A stretch of 64,000 bases of DNA. Source: Calocera cornea HHB12733. Its lineage: Eukaryota > Basidiomycota > Dacrymycetes > Dacrymycetales > Dacrymycetaceae. The DNA lies in contig KV424036.1 of NCBI GenBank assembly GCA_001632435.1, positions 36,623 through 100,622 on the forward strand, read 5' to 3'. Shown here piece after piece: positions 46,198-56,662 of this stretch (positions within the stretch are counted from its first letter, which is position 1; each line of letters starts with the position of its first letter). The notes beneath the pieces are model-generated. The model searched no databases, was not told the DNA's origin, and saw nothing but the letters and a program-made list of their open reading frames with translations. The translations under genes and the position numbers were made by a program.

Positions 46198-47978
46198 ATG
46201 CTCCGTCTCGCCGGTCACTGCCGGCGATCTATTCCTACGCGAATCCTTGTAAACACTTGCAGCTGTGGGCAGCGAAGAGAATTCGCTCAGCTATCCGATG
46301 TCTTCCCGACATCACATCCGAGCTTCTCACTCTTGTCGAAGGATGTCACGATCCTCGCCCAGCCCAACGAGTTCTATAAGACCTTGATTGTAAGTATTGG
46401 TATCTATTGTGACGACACGTCATTACATGTTGTACAGGATATGGTTAAGCGAGCAAAGAGACGAATATTCATATCTTCTCTTTACATTGGCACAGAAGAA
46501 GTCGAACTGGTGCGTTTCTCCTCCCCATCGGCTTGGCTGCAGCCCTCATCACGTTCTCGCAGATAGAAACGCTCCACCGTACGCTCTCCACCAATCCCCA
46601 ACTCCGTCTCTCCCTCCTCCTCGACCTACGCCGCTCGACCCGTCCGGGCCCCTCAACAGCGCACATGCTCCTACCCCTGCTGCGTGCCTTCCCGAACCGA
46701 GCCGACGTGCACTTGTTCAAGAGCCCCAAGCTATCCGGGATGATGGAGAAGCTCGTACCAAGGCGGTTTGACGAGGGGTGGGGGACATGGCATGCCAAGG
46801 TGTATGGGGTTGATGAGGAGGTTATGTTCAGCGGGTGCGTACTGCTACTGCTCACTTGCTTTGTCTTCGACTGACCCGGGGCAGAGCGAACCTCAACACG
46901 AGCTACTTCACCGACCGGCAAGACCGCTACCTGCATTTCGCGAACCAGCCTCAGCTGGCCGAATACTGCCTCGCCTTCCTCCGCCTCTTTTCAAGCTACT
47001 CGTTCCGCCTCCTCCCCACCTCCTTCACAGCCTCGACCTCGACCTCCTTCAGCCCGGACGAGTACAACCTCGAATGGGCGTCCCCCTCCCCCTGCCGCTC
47101 CATCAATGCCTCCGCAGAGCGCGACATCCTCGACCTCCACTCGACCTCTACCTCTCTATCCACCCCTCCCTCAGACTCAGAACCACACGACACCCACCTC
47201 CGCCCAATCATCCAAGCCGGGGTATTCAACATCCGCGAGGAAGAGCGCGTCCTCCCCGCGCTCATGAAAGCACTTGCCGAGCAAGGGGGGACGCTGGATC
47301 TGACGAGCGGGTACTTTGCCCTGCATGAGCCGTACCAGCGCGCTCTGATCGACGCGTGTCTGCCCACGCGGATCCTCGCTGCCGGTCCCAAGGTGCCGTC
47401 CCTATGCCCACCTGTCAGCCGGATATATGCTAACACTTCACTCAGGCAAACGGTTTCTACGGCTCCCGCGGGCTCTCCGGGAGGATTCCCGAAGCGTACA
47501 CGCTGTACGAGAAGCGGTTCTGGCAGAAGGTGCGTGCGGCGGGCCTTGCGGGCGATGAGCAGGGGGAGGGTGCAGTGGTGCGGCTCGAGGAGTGGGAGCG
47601 CGAGGGGTGGACGTATCATGCTAAAGGTGCGTTTCTCTCGCCCTCTACCTCTCCCGTCATGGGCTGACCATGCCCATGATAGGGATGTGGCTTTGGCCCG
47701 CCTCCTCCTCCCCATCCCTGGACGCCCGCCCGCCCCCGGGGCCCACAACAACTCTCTTCGGGAGCACGAACCTCAACTCGCGCTCAGCCTCGCTCGACAC
47801 CGAGCTCTCCTTCTTCCTCTCCACCACTTCCCCGGAGCTGAGGACAAGACTGGGGGAGGAAGTGGACAGGCTTTGGCGCTACGGGAGGGTGGTGGATGAG
47901 CGGGAGTGGGGCAGGGGAGAGAGGAGGGTTAGGGCGGGGACGAGGGCGCTGCTGGGGGTTATGGGGAGTATGATGTAG
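46198..47978 (+). CDS. PGS1: CDP-diacylglycerol--glycerol-3-phosphate 3-phosphatidyltransferase (phosphatidylglycerophosphate synthase)
   Basis: Six exons. ATG 46198 opens an Arg-rich, acid-free presequence (MLRLAGHCRRSIPTRILVNT) typical of mitochondrial import. Next come LLSKDVTILAQPNEFYKTLI, then DMVKRAKRRIFISSLYIGTE, LRLSLLLDLRRSTRPGPSTA and FDEGWGTWHAKVYGVDEEVM. The last is the first HxK...D PLD motif, completed by FSGANLNTSYFTDRQDRY. After a variable region come ANGFYGSRGLSGRIPEAYTL, then YHAKGMWLWP and LFGSTNLNSRSASLDTELSF, the second phospholipase-D motif. The enzyme makes phosphatidylglycerophosphate from CDP-diacylglycerol and glycerol-3-phosphate, the committed step to cardiolipin, at the mitochondrial inner membrane. 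It converges with the DTD gene, 138 bp away. Confidence 0.93.
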
Positions 47979-48116
47979 TGCTTGCTTGCTTGTTTGCTTG
48001 CTTGCGCGGTGGGAAGGGTCTTGCAGGGCTCGGAGACGGCCGATTGGGGAGGATTGTATCATCGCGTTACATTACGTTACGCGTCAACATCTAATACCAC
48101 ACACATCACGGCTCTA

Positions 48117-49381
48117 TCACTCGGGCACCTGCGGCCCCTTGCCGGGTGGTGCAACCTCCAGCGCAGCAGCAGTGCGCGCAATGAGCGGGGCACGCGCGGT
48201 CGCCGGGACTGGGTGGACCTCCTGCTCCTGCTCCTGCCCCTGCTCCTGCCCCTGCTCCTGCTCACCTGCCCCTGCCCCTGCCTCAGCAGGAGGCGCAGGC
48301 GCAGGCGTAGCAGCCGTCCCCTCCGCGGGCGTGCCCGCGCCCGACCTTCCCCTGCCCCTGCCCTTCCTGCCCCCCTCAGCGGGCGTAGAGCTCCCCGACG
48401 CTCCCTTCCCCCTGCCCTCCGCTCGGGCTGGCCGGGCCACGTACTCCCACCGCCTGCTGTCCAGGGTGATCGTCACCGGGCCCTCGTTCGTGAGGGCCAC
48501 GGACATGTGCGCTCCGAACCGGCCGTCTTTGACCCTCTCCCCGCTCGCTCCTCCCTCCCCAGCACCCCGCACCGCCGCTCCAGGACGGGCAGGAGCAGCC
48601 GCAGCAGCAGCAGCAGCGGTATATGCGGCTCGGAGGGACGCGAGGAAGGCGGTGTAGAACGGCTCGGACAGGAGCGGCGGCATCGCGCCGTGGAAGTCGG
48701 GCTTGGTCCCCTTGAGCGTGGAGGCGAGGAGGGTGAACTGGGAGACTGCGGGGGGAGGATGAGCATGAGCATGAGCAACGCGAGGAAGGCGGTGTAGAAC
48801 GGCTCGGACAGGAGCGGCGGCATCGCGCCGTGGAAGTCGGGCTTGGTCCCCTTGAGCGTGGAGGCGAGGAGGGTGAACTGGGAGACTGCGGGGGGAGGAT
48901 GAGCATGAGCATGAGCATGAGCATGAGCATGAGCATGAAGCAGGGCTGATTTGGGGAAGGAGGGGGGTGGGATTTGAGGGAGGGGGAGAACAGGACGCAC
49001 CACAGAGGATCTCCCCCTGGATATCCAGCACAGAGCGCTTCCACATGCCCGCTGCCCCTCCGCCCGCTCTCGCATCTTCGCCCGTGCCCGAAGCGGAGGA
49101 GGGGCCAGCTGGGGCAGGAGCAGGAGCGGGATCGGAGGCCCCGTCGAACAGCTTCAGGCTGAGGATCTTGCGCACCAGGTAGTCCGAGTCGGCGGGGGTG
49201 TCGTCTGCCCTGGATCGGTCGCGTGAGCGGTGCTCCTGCACAGCGGGGGATGGGAGAGGCGAGAAGGGGACACACCGACGCCGATGCCGACGAGGACGAG
49301 GAGGCCCCGGCCGATCTGGGCGATCTGGGCGCTGTCGACCGTCACGGCGGCGGAGGAGACGCGCTGGATGATGGCGCGCAT
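48117..49381 (-). CDS. DTD1: D-aminoacyl-tRNA deacylase (D-Tyr-tRNA deacylase) with duplicated exon
   Basis: Minus strand from ATG 49381. Exon 1 encodes MRAIIQRVSSAAVTVDSAQI and AQIGRGLLVLVGIGVG. Exon 2 encodes DDTPADSDYLVRKILSLKLF, an Ala/Pro insert and MWKRSVLDIQGEILC. Exon 3 encodes VSQFTLLASTLKGTKPDFHG, AMPPLLSEPFYTAFLASLRA, an Ala-rich insert, KDGRFGAHMSVALTNEGPVT and ITLDSRRWEYVARP. A long Ala/Glu/Gly-rich tail follows, to TGA 48117-48119. The SQFTLLA motif and the NEGPVT Gly-cisPro motif are both intact, so the enzyme should hydrolyse D-aminoacyl-tRNAs in the cytosol. Exon 3 with its acceptor is tandemly duplicated with a 140-bp period. Skipping the upstream copy restores the normal protein. 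Confidence 0.92.
48639..48918. repeat. 140-bp tandem duplication of a DTD exon and its splice acceptor
   Basis: The block from 48,639 recurs 140 bp later from 48,779, base for base over the coding part (for example CGAGGAAGGCGGTGTAGAAC at 48641 and 48781). Each copy carries the acceptor and the first 35-40 codons of exon 3. Confidence 0.92.
48898..48938. repeat. (GAGCAT)n hexanucleotide microsatellite in a DTD intron
   Basis: Six to seven copies of GAGCAT upstream (in gene direction) of the duplicated exon. A shorter run (two to three units) lies at 48,760-48,777. The repeat may have mediated the 140-bp duplication. Confidence 0.9.
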
Positions 49382-50002
49382 CGTCGACCCGTTCCGTTTC
49401 CCTTCTAGTACGACCTTAAGCCAGACCTGCAGATAGCAGCTGAACGGCCTAATACAGCAGCGCGTTGGTATGCTTGTGCGCCCGGCAGGATGATGCCATC
49501 CCAGCGCATTCATTGTCGGTGGCGGTGCTCAGAGCGGCGTCCGGCTATCCGATCGCAGGCGCACACGAGCGCGGGACCGAGCCGGGCGTTGTCCGTTACT
49601 CTCCCAATTCTAATCGGGCAGCGGGCTCGGCGTCCTCCCTTGGTGCTGCTGCTGTACTCCTCCTCCTCTACTGTATAGCAGACGACAGCGCGCTCGCTCG
49701 GTCCGACCTCGACTCGACGCTGCTCTCGTCGTCCGTCGTCCGACGTTTGGTGTTGGTGCTTTGTGCTTTGTGCTTTGTCAGAGTGCGCGCTGATACAGTC
49801 CGCGGTTACTCCCGCACGCTGACACACTGCGCTGCCAGGCTGGGACGCTGATCCTGTGGGCCACCTCGATCCACTGCAGCGGTGCTCGGAGCCGGCTGAT
49901 CAGGGGACGCAGGCCTCCCGCGGGGTGAGTGAGCACGCACGCGCCGCCGCCTTGCCCTCTCTCCCTCCCTCCCCACCTATACCCCCAGCAGGAGCAGCAC
50001 CA
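49382..50002. promoter_or_regulatory. Divergent promoter region between DTD and RING ligase genes
   Basis: 621 bp between opposite start codons. A CT-rich tract precedes the RING ligase start (49,955-50,000). No gene is supported. Confidence 0.5.
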
Positions 50003-52811
50003 ATGCAAAACGACACGGCCCTCCTCTCCCTCCTCCCCTCCCTCCCCCACCCGCTCCAAACCCTGCAGCACCATCTCCACCTCCACCTCCCCTCCGTCGC
50101 CCTCCTCAAGCAACTCGGCCGCTCCGCCCTCGAGGGCCTGGGGCTCAGCCTGTACTCCAACTTCACATACGGGAACGCCTCCCTCCCCATGGCCGACGAC
50201 GCTGGAGCAGCTGGGGCCCTGGGCATAGGACGCGGGGCGGCAGCGGGCGCCGGAGGGATAGGCGCGAGGGGAGGCGGCGGCGGGGATGGCGGCGGCGTGC
50301 TCGGGGGCACGGGCGCCGGGTTCTGGACGAGCAAGTGGGCTCTGAGCAATATCCTTATGGTGCGTTCGTTCTGTCTCTCCTTTGCCACCCACCCACTTCG
50401 ACCCGCATCAGCATTCGCCTCGCCCCAATCCCACTGCTCCCATGTGCATATACGCACCGCCTCCCCTCCCCCTCCCTCACGCGGCTAACCCCCACCCGCA
50501 GCCAATCCTCCTCTACCGCATCCAGCACCTCCCAATCCCGCGCTCCCGCCTCCGCCGCGCCCTCCGGCGCTTCCCCCCGCCCCTCTGGTCCCTCCTCCTC
50601 CCGCGTCCCTTCCCCATCAACCCCCGGCGCGCGCGCACAAGGCTCCTCCTCCGCTTGCCGACCTTGTGGCTCATGCTCCGCAGCTGGCTCGTCCTCGGGG
50701 TCATGCTGGCGCAGGCGGGAGGCTTCTACCCTGTGCCTACAGCCTCCGCCGGCGCAGCAGCAGGCAGCCACGCCTGGCTAGGACACGCCCTGGCCGCCCT
50801 AGGCCTCTGGGTAGGAAAGATGAAGTTCGACGACGCGTGCTGGAGCGCGTACAAGGCTGTGTGCTGCGCTATGCTCGTCGGCACGTTCCTGGGCAACCTT
50901 GAGGGACGGATGGGCGGCGAGGTTTCTTTCAATCTGGTGAGTCCGGCTCCCGAGTCTATCCTGCTTTTTCAGTCCCTTTCCCTGTGTTTCTCGCGTTCTT
51001 GCTGGCCCCTCTTGCACGCTTGCACGCATGTACCGGCGCCGGGCTTCGTGGCAGACCCGGGAGGCGGGGAGGGCTTCGCAGTCGTTTGGATATCATGAAG
51101 GTCGCTCACTAACCCGCATACAGTTCCCATTCGCGATGCTCCTCTACACGCACTGCTCGCTCGTCCCGTCCCTACTGCGTCCCTCCGCCGCCGCCGCCGA
51201 CCCAGCAGCCATGCAGCCGCGCCCCAGCGCGCACGCGGTGCTCACCATCCTCATGCCTTTCTCGCTCATGCTCGCGCTGCACGTCATGGGCGTGAGCAGG
51301 CGCTGGGCGGGGAGGAAGCTGCTCCCCGGGGCGGTGTTCGGGCTTCTTGGTCAGGTGCGTGCACGATGTGCCAAACGAAGAAATAAAGCTAAGCCAATAT
51401 GGATGGTGTGCGTGTGCCCCGTAGGCCCATTTCCTCTACGTCATCACGCACCAGATCCGGGCCTATCCGGCCTTCTCCTTCCTAGGCGGGATCCTCGAGC
51501 TCCTCTTCCTCCTCGCCATCCTCCTCTCCCTCCTCCTGCGCGCCCTCACCCAGCTCCTCCTGGACGGCTCCCTCTCCCCCTCGATCCTCGGCCACCCGGC
51601 CGGGCTCCCGGGGTGGGAAGACGACTGGGGCGTGGCGGTGCTCAAGCTTGCCCAGGCGGGGTTGTACGACCTGAGCAGGCGGGCGGGGCTCGCCAACGAG
51701 CTGGTGGAGCTGAACGAGCAAGCGAGGGAGCCAGAGGTCCACCTCTCCAAGACGCGCGCCGAGCTCCTCCTCCCCGCCCTCCCCTCCTCCTCCGTACCCG
51801 GCTCGGGGCAAGCACGAGCACCCCAGTTCGGCTTCAACCGCGAGATACGCAGTATCAAAGTGCGCGCGGACGCAGAGCGCGCTGGGGGCGTGTACGGCTT
51901 CTCCGAGCTGGCCCGGGCGAGCTGGAGGCTGCTCCGGACTGTGGGAGCAGTGGCGCGGGGCGTGCACAGGCGCTGGATTCTGAAGCCGCATGAGCCGGCT
52001 GGGGAAGGGGAGGGAGAAGGCGTGGAGAGGGAGGGGAGGGGCGCGTTGAGCGGTGCTGGTGTGGAGGGAGGAGTTGGGGGTGGGAGTGGGGAAGGGGTAG
52101 ACGCGGAGGGAGAGGAGGAGAGGGTGTGGAGGCGGTTCTTGCAGGGTGTGGAGGAGGACGAGGACGAGGACGAGGATTGGCGCGCTGATGGCACTGACGA
52201 GGATGAGGAGGGGGAGGAAGACGACTCAGAAGGTGCTGATCCTGCCCGCGATGGACAGTCTGCAGACGAGGGCGCGGATGTGCGGGAAGAGTACCCGCTG
52301 TACTCGGACCTCCTCCAGCCCCTCGCCTCGCTCGACCAGCCAGACCCAGCCGCGCTCAGCCTCGCCCCCGTGCTCGTAGCGCACCTTACCTCGCCGCACG
52401 CCCTCACGCGCCGGCGCTATCAGGCGCTCATGTTGCATCCTCCTGACACCTCCGCCTCCTCAGACCCGAACGCAGCCGACACGGCAGAATGGCGCGCTTT
52501 CCTAGCCCAGCGGCGGTCGGAGCGGTCGCAGGCGCAAGTGGACTGGGCAAGGAGCAGCGAGACGGCGCTCATGTGCGCCGTGTGCATGTCCGAGCCCCGG
52601 GCAGTCGTGTGCTGGCCCTGCCGGTGCCTAGCGATGTGCGACGAGTGCCGGGCGGGCATCGCTGCGCGGTTCGTGCTCAGGGGGCAGCATACGTGCCCCT
52701 GCTGCAGGCAGACGTACGTCCTTTCCTTCTTCTGGCTCATTGTCGGGGTTGTGATGATTGACGGCTGCGTTGCGCAGGGTGGACGGATACAGCAGGATCT
52801 ACATCCCCTAG
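50003..52811 (+). CDS. Multispanning RING ubiquitin ligase, Asi1/Asi3-like
   Basis: Five exons from ATG 50003. The N-terminal soluble part (MQNDTALLSLLPSLPHPLQT, a Gly-rich linker) is followed by about six to seven hydrophobic segments (TLWLMLRSWLVLGVMLAQAG, ALAALGLWVG, AVCCAMLVGTFLGNL, FAMLLYTHCSLVPSLL, TILMPFSLMLALHVMGV, ILELLFLLAILLSLLLRAL). A cytosolic or nuclear region with an acidic DEDEDEDW stretch comes next. The C-terminal RING is CAVC...CWPCRCLAMCDEC...CPCC, in which Cys occupies the usual His position, followed by VDGYSRIYIP and TAG 52809-52811. Yeast Asi1 and Asi3 share this layout and act at the inner nuclear membrane in protein quality control and in degradation of amino-acid-sensor transcription factors. 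Orthology is inferred from architecture. Confidence 0.85.
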
Positions 52812-53517
52812 AGGGCTTTCCGGAAGTGTAACATCATGTGTGAGGACGTTAGTTATTCTGTATTGTTTCATTGTAGATGCCAAGCAACTTCCTGTCCGTG
52901 CACGGTCGGTCGGTCGGTCGATCTGTGCAAGCCCCATACCGAGCGAAGGGCCCAAGCGCGGCGCGGAACGATGCCGCGCGAAGGCTGGCGTCTGATTTCC
53001 CGCTCGGAAGAAAGGGAGACGGGCGTTTGACGACCCCAGGTCAGCCTTCGCGTACGCGTTTGCGCTTCTCCAAACAAGCGCACTGTCCCTGGGTACCCTT
53101 GTTTTTGCGGATGCTATTGACTTGTTGTCAAGTGGAGGGCGTGGTCGGACAGTGAAAAGGTATGGGGGCGACTCTCATGGCTTTCGTTCCTTCACCCCCG
53201 TCCCCTCCTTCCCTGCCCTCACCCGTCCCTGTCGTCCTTCCCCACCCTCGTCCTCCCTGTCGCTCTTTCCTCCTTCTCCTCCGTCCCTGCCCTCGCCCGT
53301 CCCTCTCCATCATCCCTGCCCTCATCTATCCCCCTGCCCTCCCTCCCCTCTGCCGTCCTTGCTCCCCCTCCCCACCTCGCGTTTATAAGCGGAGCCTGAC
53401 CAAGGTATGTGATGTCCTCCGCTCCAAGCCGTGAGTCGCACCTCTTGACCTCATTCCCCCTTTCCCTACAGTTCGAGCTTATTCTGAAACCTTGCACCAC
53501 GACCCTGCGATCTTATA
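52812..53517. other. Intergenic: duplicated flank and pyrimidine-rich promoter tract
   Basis: 52,935-53,160 corresponds to 56,376-56,590 (shared ACCGAGCGAAGG, GGCGTTTGACG, CCCAGGTCA and GGTGGAGGGCG-like phrases). 53,194-53,385 is a long C/T-rich tract leading to the start of the next gene. Confidence 0.6.
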
Positions 53518-54730
53518 ATGGAGCCAGTCGTGCCCTCCCAGTCTGGTGACGCCATACCTCCAGCATCCTACACTTCACCACGGGGTCGCTCCTGCCTAAG
53601 CTATCGCACCCGCCCTCTCCCCTCCCCTCCCTCCCAACACTCGGCTTCGCCGTCCGTTCTTCCGGATCCTGCCGTAGTCGAGCAGCACATCCCCGTGCTA
53701 GTTGATGTACCTCAGCTTTCCCTCGATAATGCTCTATACTATGATGCCTCACACACTGGTAACCCCACTGTGCAAGTCGAAGGGGGCAGACCCATTCTTG
53801 CTGCCTCGGAACCATGTTCCAGAGCTCAATGTGCGTCGGAGGGACCTGTTCCCGCAAGGGGCAGAGTCGATGACTGGTCATATCAAGTGATTGACAGTCC
53901 GGGAATACCGCTTCTTGGTTCCCAAGAGCCCTATGCAGAGGCACAGGGTGCCCAAGACGCATGGAATGAGGCCATTGAAGCGCAGAGCCATGATCGACTT
54001 CGGTACCCAAGCCCAGTAGCTGAGGTGTCAAAGTTCAGCGCTGAGGCCGCAAACTTGAGCGCTGAGGCCTCGACGCTCGACCAAGTCCAAACACCGCCAG
54101 CCCCTCCTCCACCACTTCCCAAGGCACCCACTTCTCTTCATATTCGATTCTTTCGGCGCCTGAAGGACATGCTATCCCATCTCACTCGGCGAGGAGCTCC
54201 TTGCGCCACACCCTCAACCACAACTGCGGCCTCTTGTGAGTTGCAGTACAATCACCAGGTGCCTGACAACTGATACGTACTGCTAGATCACACTGTGGCC
54301 ATAGCACATACACGAGGTACAATGTCAGGCCCTGCAGCTTCAGGTTGACCCACAGTCGGCAAAGGTCCAGCTCCGGCTCATCCAAACAACCATCCAAGCT
54401 GGCCAGAAAATTCCGCAATCATATGGGCAGACACTCACGATAATACTCAGGTAAGAGCCTCTTTCTCCAGGAATTCCATATCTTATGCAATCAACCCAGA
54501 TATATGATGATCTCATATTACCCTTCGACTCCCAGAGCCGGTCGTGGCATTCGGCAGCTCTCAATACAGAACATCGAAGTGCCATGATCTCAGACATTGA
54601 GCCTGGATTTCGACCAGAGCCAGACGTCCTGATGGTTCTAAAGCCGCACAGTACAGAGAAGCCGATCGGCAAGGCAAGATCTGCTCCTGGGCCACCGTCT
54701 CCCACCAATTACATTTACGGAAGGTGTTAA
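53518..54730 (+). CDS. Protein of unknown function, duplicated gene copy A
   Basis: Exon 1 runs from ATG 53518 to about 54,260. It encodes a Pro/Ser-rich N-terminus, VPQLSLDNALYYDASHTGNP, a variable middle and a basic motif, RFFRRLKDMLSHLTRRGAP, that recurs in copy B as RFLRRLKRMLSGLGRTRRRA. A second exon, probably entered at 54,470, encodes IPYLMQSTQIYDDLILPFDS, then HSAALNTEHRSAMISDIEPG and FRPEPDVLMVLKP, ending at 54,730. Copy B at 56.7-57.9 kb preserves both parts in order. No domain was recognised. The basic amphipathic stretch could bind membrane or nucleic acid. Exon joining between the parts is inferred. Confidence 0.6.
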
Positions 54731-55262
54731 CGTCGGACTTGGGAGACACTTGCGGCGTGACAGGACCCTTCCGGTCGACTTTGCTCCTTCCGTAAAAACA
54801 CACCTAGTAGTTATATGTAGCTATGTAGCATTCATAGGGGTCCCAGCACTCATAGCATCCCCCCCTTCTACATAGCACCTCTATACACACTATCATGGCT
54901 TTAAGAAGGGCTTAGATGTCTGCAATCTGCAAGAAAATGTACAGTGCCACCCCATGATTATCCAGCAGCCTTGACTTCATTACTCTTTGCAGCTAGAACA
55001 GACCTTGCCAAGATGTCCATAGCAGCTATAGCATTCATAGGGACCCCTGCTACCGTAGTGCGGATTTTTACTGATGTCCCGTCCTGGGCATCTTTCCTCT
55101 TTCGGCGCACGCGAGTACAACTGCTTGGACCAACGCCGCCATGGCCTGCCGTCGAGCACTATCGTCGTCCAGCAGACTCATCCAACGATCCCATATATCT
55201 CGACACTATGATACTGGATCTACTTTAGAAAGGAAAAGGGAAAGGAACGGAACGGGTCAACA
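54731..55262. other. Intergenic stretch within the segmental duplication
   Basis: The part 55,078-55,130 (CCGTCCTGG-CATCTTTCCTCT, then CGGCGCACGCGAGTACAAC) matches 57,965-58,012 after copy B. Between 54,800 and 55,070, TAGCATTCATAGGG occurs twice, which suggests an insertion or local duplication in this copy. No gene is supported. Confidence 0.55.
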
Positions 55263-56330
55263 ATGCACGTGATCATCCAACGCGTCTCCTCCACCTCCAT
55301 CACGGTCGACAGCGCCCAGATCGCACACATCGGCAGGGGGCTCCTCGTCCTCGTCGGCATAGGCGTCGGTGCGCGCTCCCACCCCTTGCCTCGCATCGAA
55401 GAACACGGCTGACCATGAGGTTGCCGTTGTCTTCTCCCAGGACAGACGACACCCGCGCCGACTCGGACTACATCGTGCGCAAGATCCTCAGCCTGAAGCT
55501 GTTCGATGCCGGTTCTGGCTCAGGAGCAGCGGCGGACGAGGCAAGTCATGCCGGGTCCGAAGGCGGCGAATGGGGCGGGTGGATGTGGAGGCGCTCTGTG
55601 CTCGACATCCAGGGGGAGATCCTCTGTGGTGCGTCCTGCTCTCCCCTGTCCACACTCCTTCGTCCTCCGTCCTCCCCCCTTCGTCCCCAGGTCACCGACT
55701 CCCAACCCTCATGCTCATGCTCATGCTCATCCTCCCCCGGCAGTATCCCAGTTCACCCTCCTCGCCTCGACGATCAAGGGCTCCAAGCCCGACTTCCACA
55801 ACGCCATGCCGCCGGTCCGCTCCAAGCCGTTCTACACCGCCTTCCTTCGTTCACTGCGCGCAGCGTACGGCGCTGGCGTAGCTGCTGCTGGGGCTGGAGC
55901 TGCGCGAGGAGAAGATGGAGGGGAGCGCGTGTAAGATGGCAGGCTCGGAGCGATGATGTCCGTCGGCATCATGGACGAGAGGCCGGTGACGATCACCCTA
56001 GACAGCAGGAGATGGGAGTACGTCGATCGCCCGGCCCGGCCGGACAGCACTGGCAAGGGCACCCCTGGCACTGATAAGGGAAGCAAGGCGGGGACGGGGG
56101 GGGAATGGTCTCCTCGGAACGGGAGCGCGACGCCCGGTGAGGGGCGGCAGAAGGACCCGGGACGGGGCAAAGGCGGGCCGGGCTCGGGGGAGGAGGCGCC
56201 TGCGCCTGCTGCTGAAGAGCCGGGAGCTGGGGATGGGGCTAGGAAGCGGGAGGTCCAGCCGACCCCGCCCATGCGGAGTGTGCCGCTCGTCGCGCTCACT
56301 GCTGCTACGCTGGGGGTTGTACCACCATGA
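55263..56330 (+). pseudogene. Second, decayed copy of D-aminoacyl-tRNA deacylase
   Basis: Same exon layout as the gene at 48.1-49.4 kb. Exon 1 encodes MHVIIQRVSSTSITVDSAQI and AHIGRGLLVLVGIGVG. Exon 2 encodes DDTRADSDYIVRKILSLKLF and MWRRSVLDIQGEILC. Exon 3 encodes VSQFTLLASTIKGSKPDFHN and FYTAFLRSLRAAYG. An in-frame TAA at 55932-55934 stands where the intact gene has AAG (GERV-stop-DGRLGA). Beyond it, the catalytic segment reads MMSVGIMDERPVTITLDSRR, so the NEGPVT Gly-cisPro motif has become DERPVT. Both changes argue for loss of function, although the frame stays open to 56,330. The copy has a single exon 3, so it predates or escaped the 140-bp duplication. Confidence 0.88.
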
Positions 56331-56662
56331 AGGGAGGGAGGAGCTCGGTGCAAGTACTTATTAGTAATTGCCAATTCCGAGCGAAGGACCGAATCGCGGC
56401 GCCGCGTGGGGCTTCTGATTGCCGAAGAAAGAAAAGCGGCGTTTGACGGTCCCAGGTCACCCTTCGCGCAAGACTTGGTGCTTCTGGAACAAGCGCGATC
56501 CCTGTCAATGTATTTGGTACGCTTAATTTGGGAGTATGCTATTGAGTCGTTGTCAGGTGGAGGGCGGGACTGTCCTGGCGTGGAAAAGGTATAACTGCCT
56601 GTCTTTTCAGCCCAGCCCCAAGTTTCCCTCTCTCATCCCCCGTACGAGCGCAACCTCGCCAA

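Noticed and set aside
48898..48938. Regularly spaced short repeats that could be taken for a CRISPR-like array
   Set aside because: It is a simple GAGCAT hexamer microsatellite without spacers, in a eukaryotic intron.
48376..49275. Long minus-strand frames in the DTD gene running through introns
   Set aside because: They read through the tandem exon duplication and Met/Leu-rich microsatellite translation. The spliced DTD model explains the conserved motifs.
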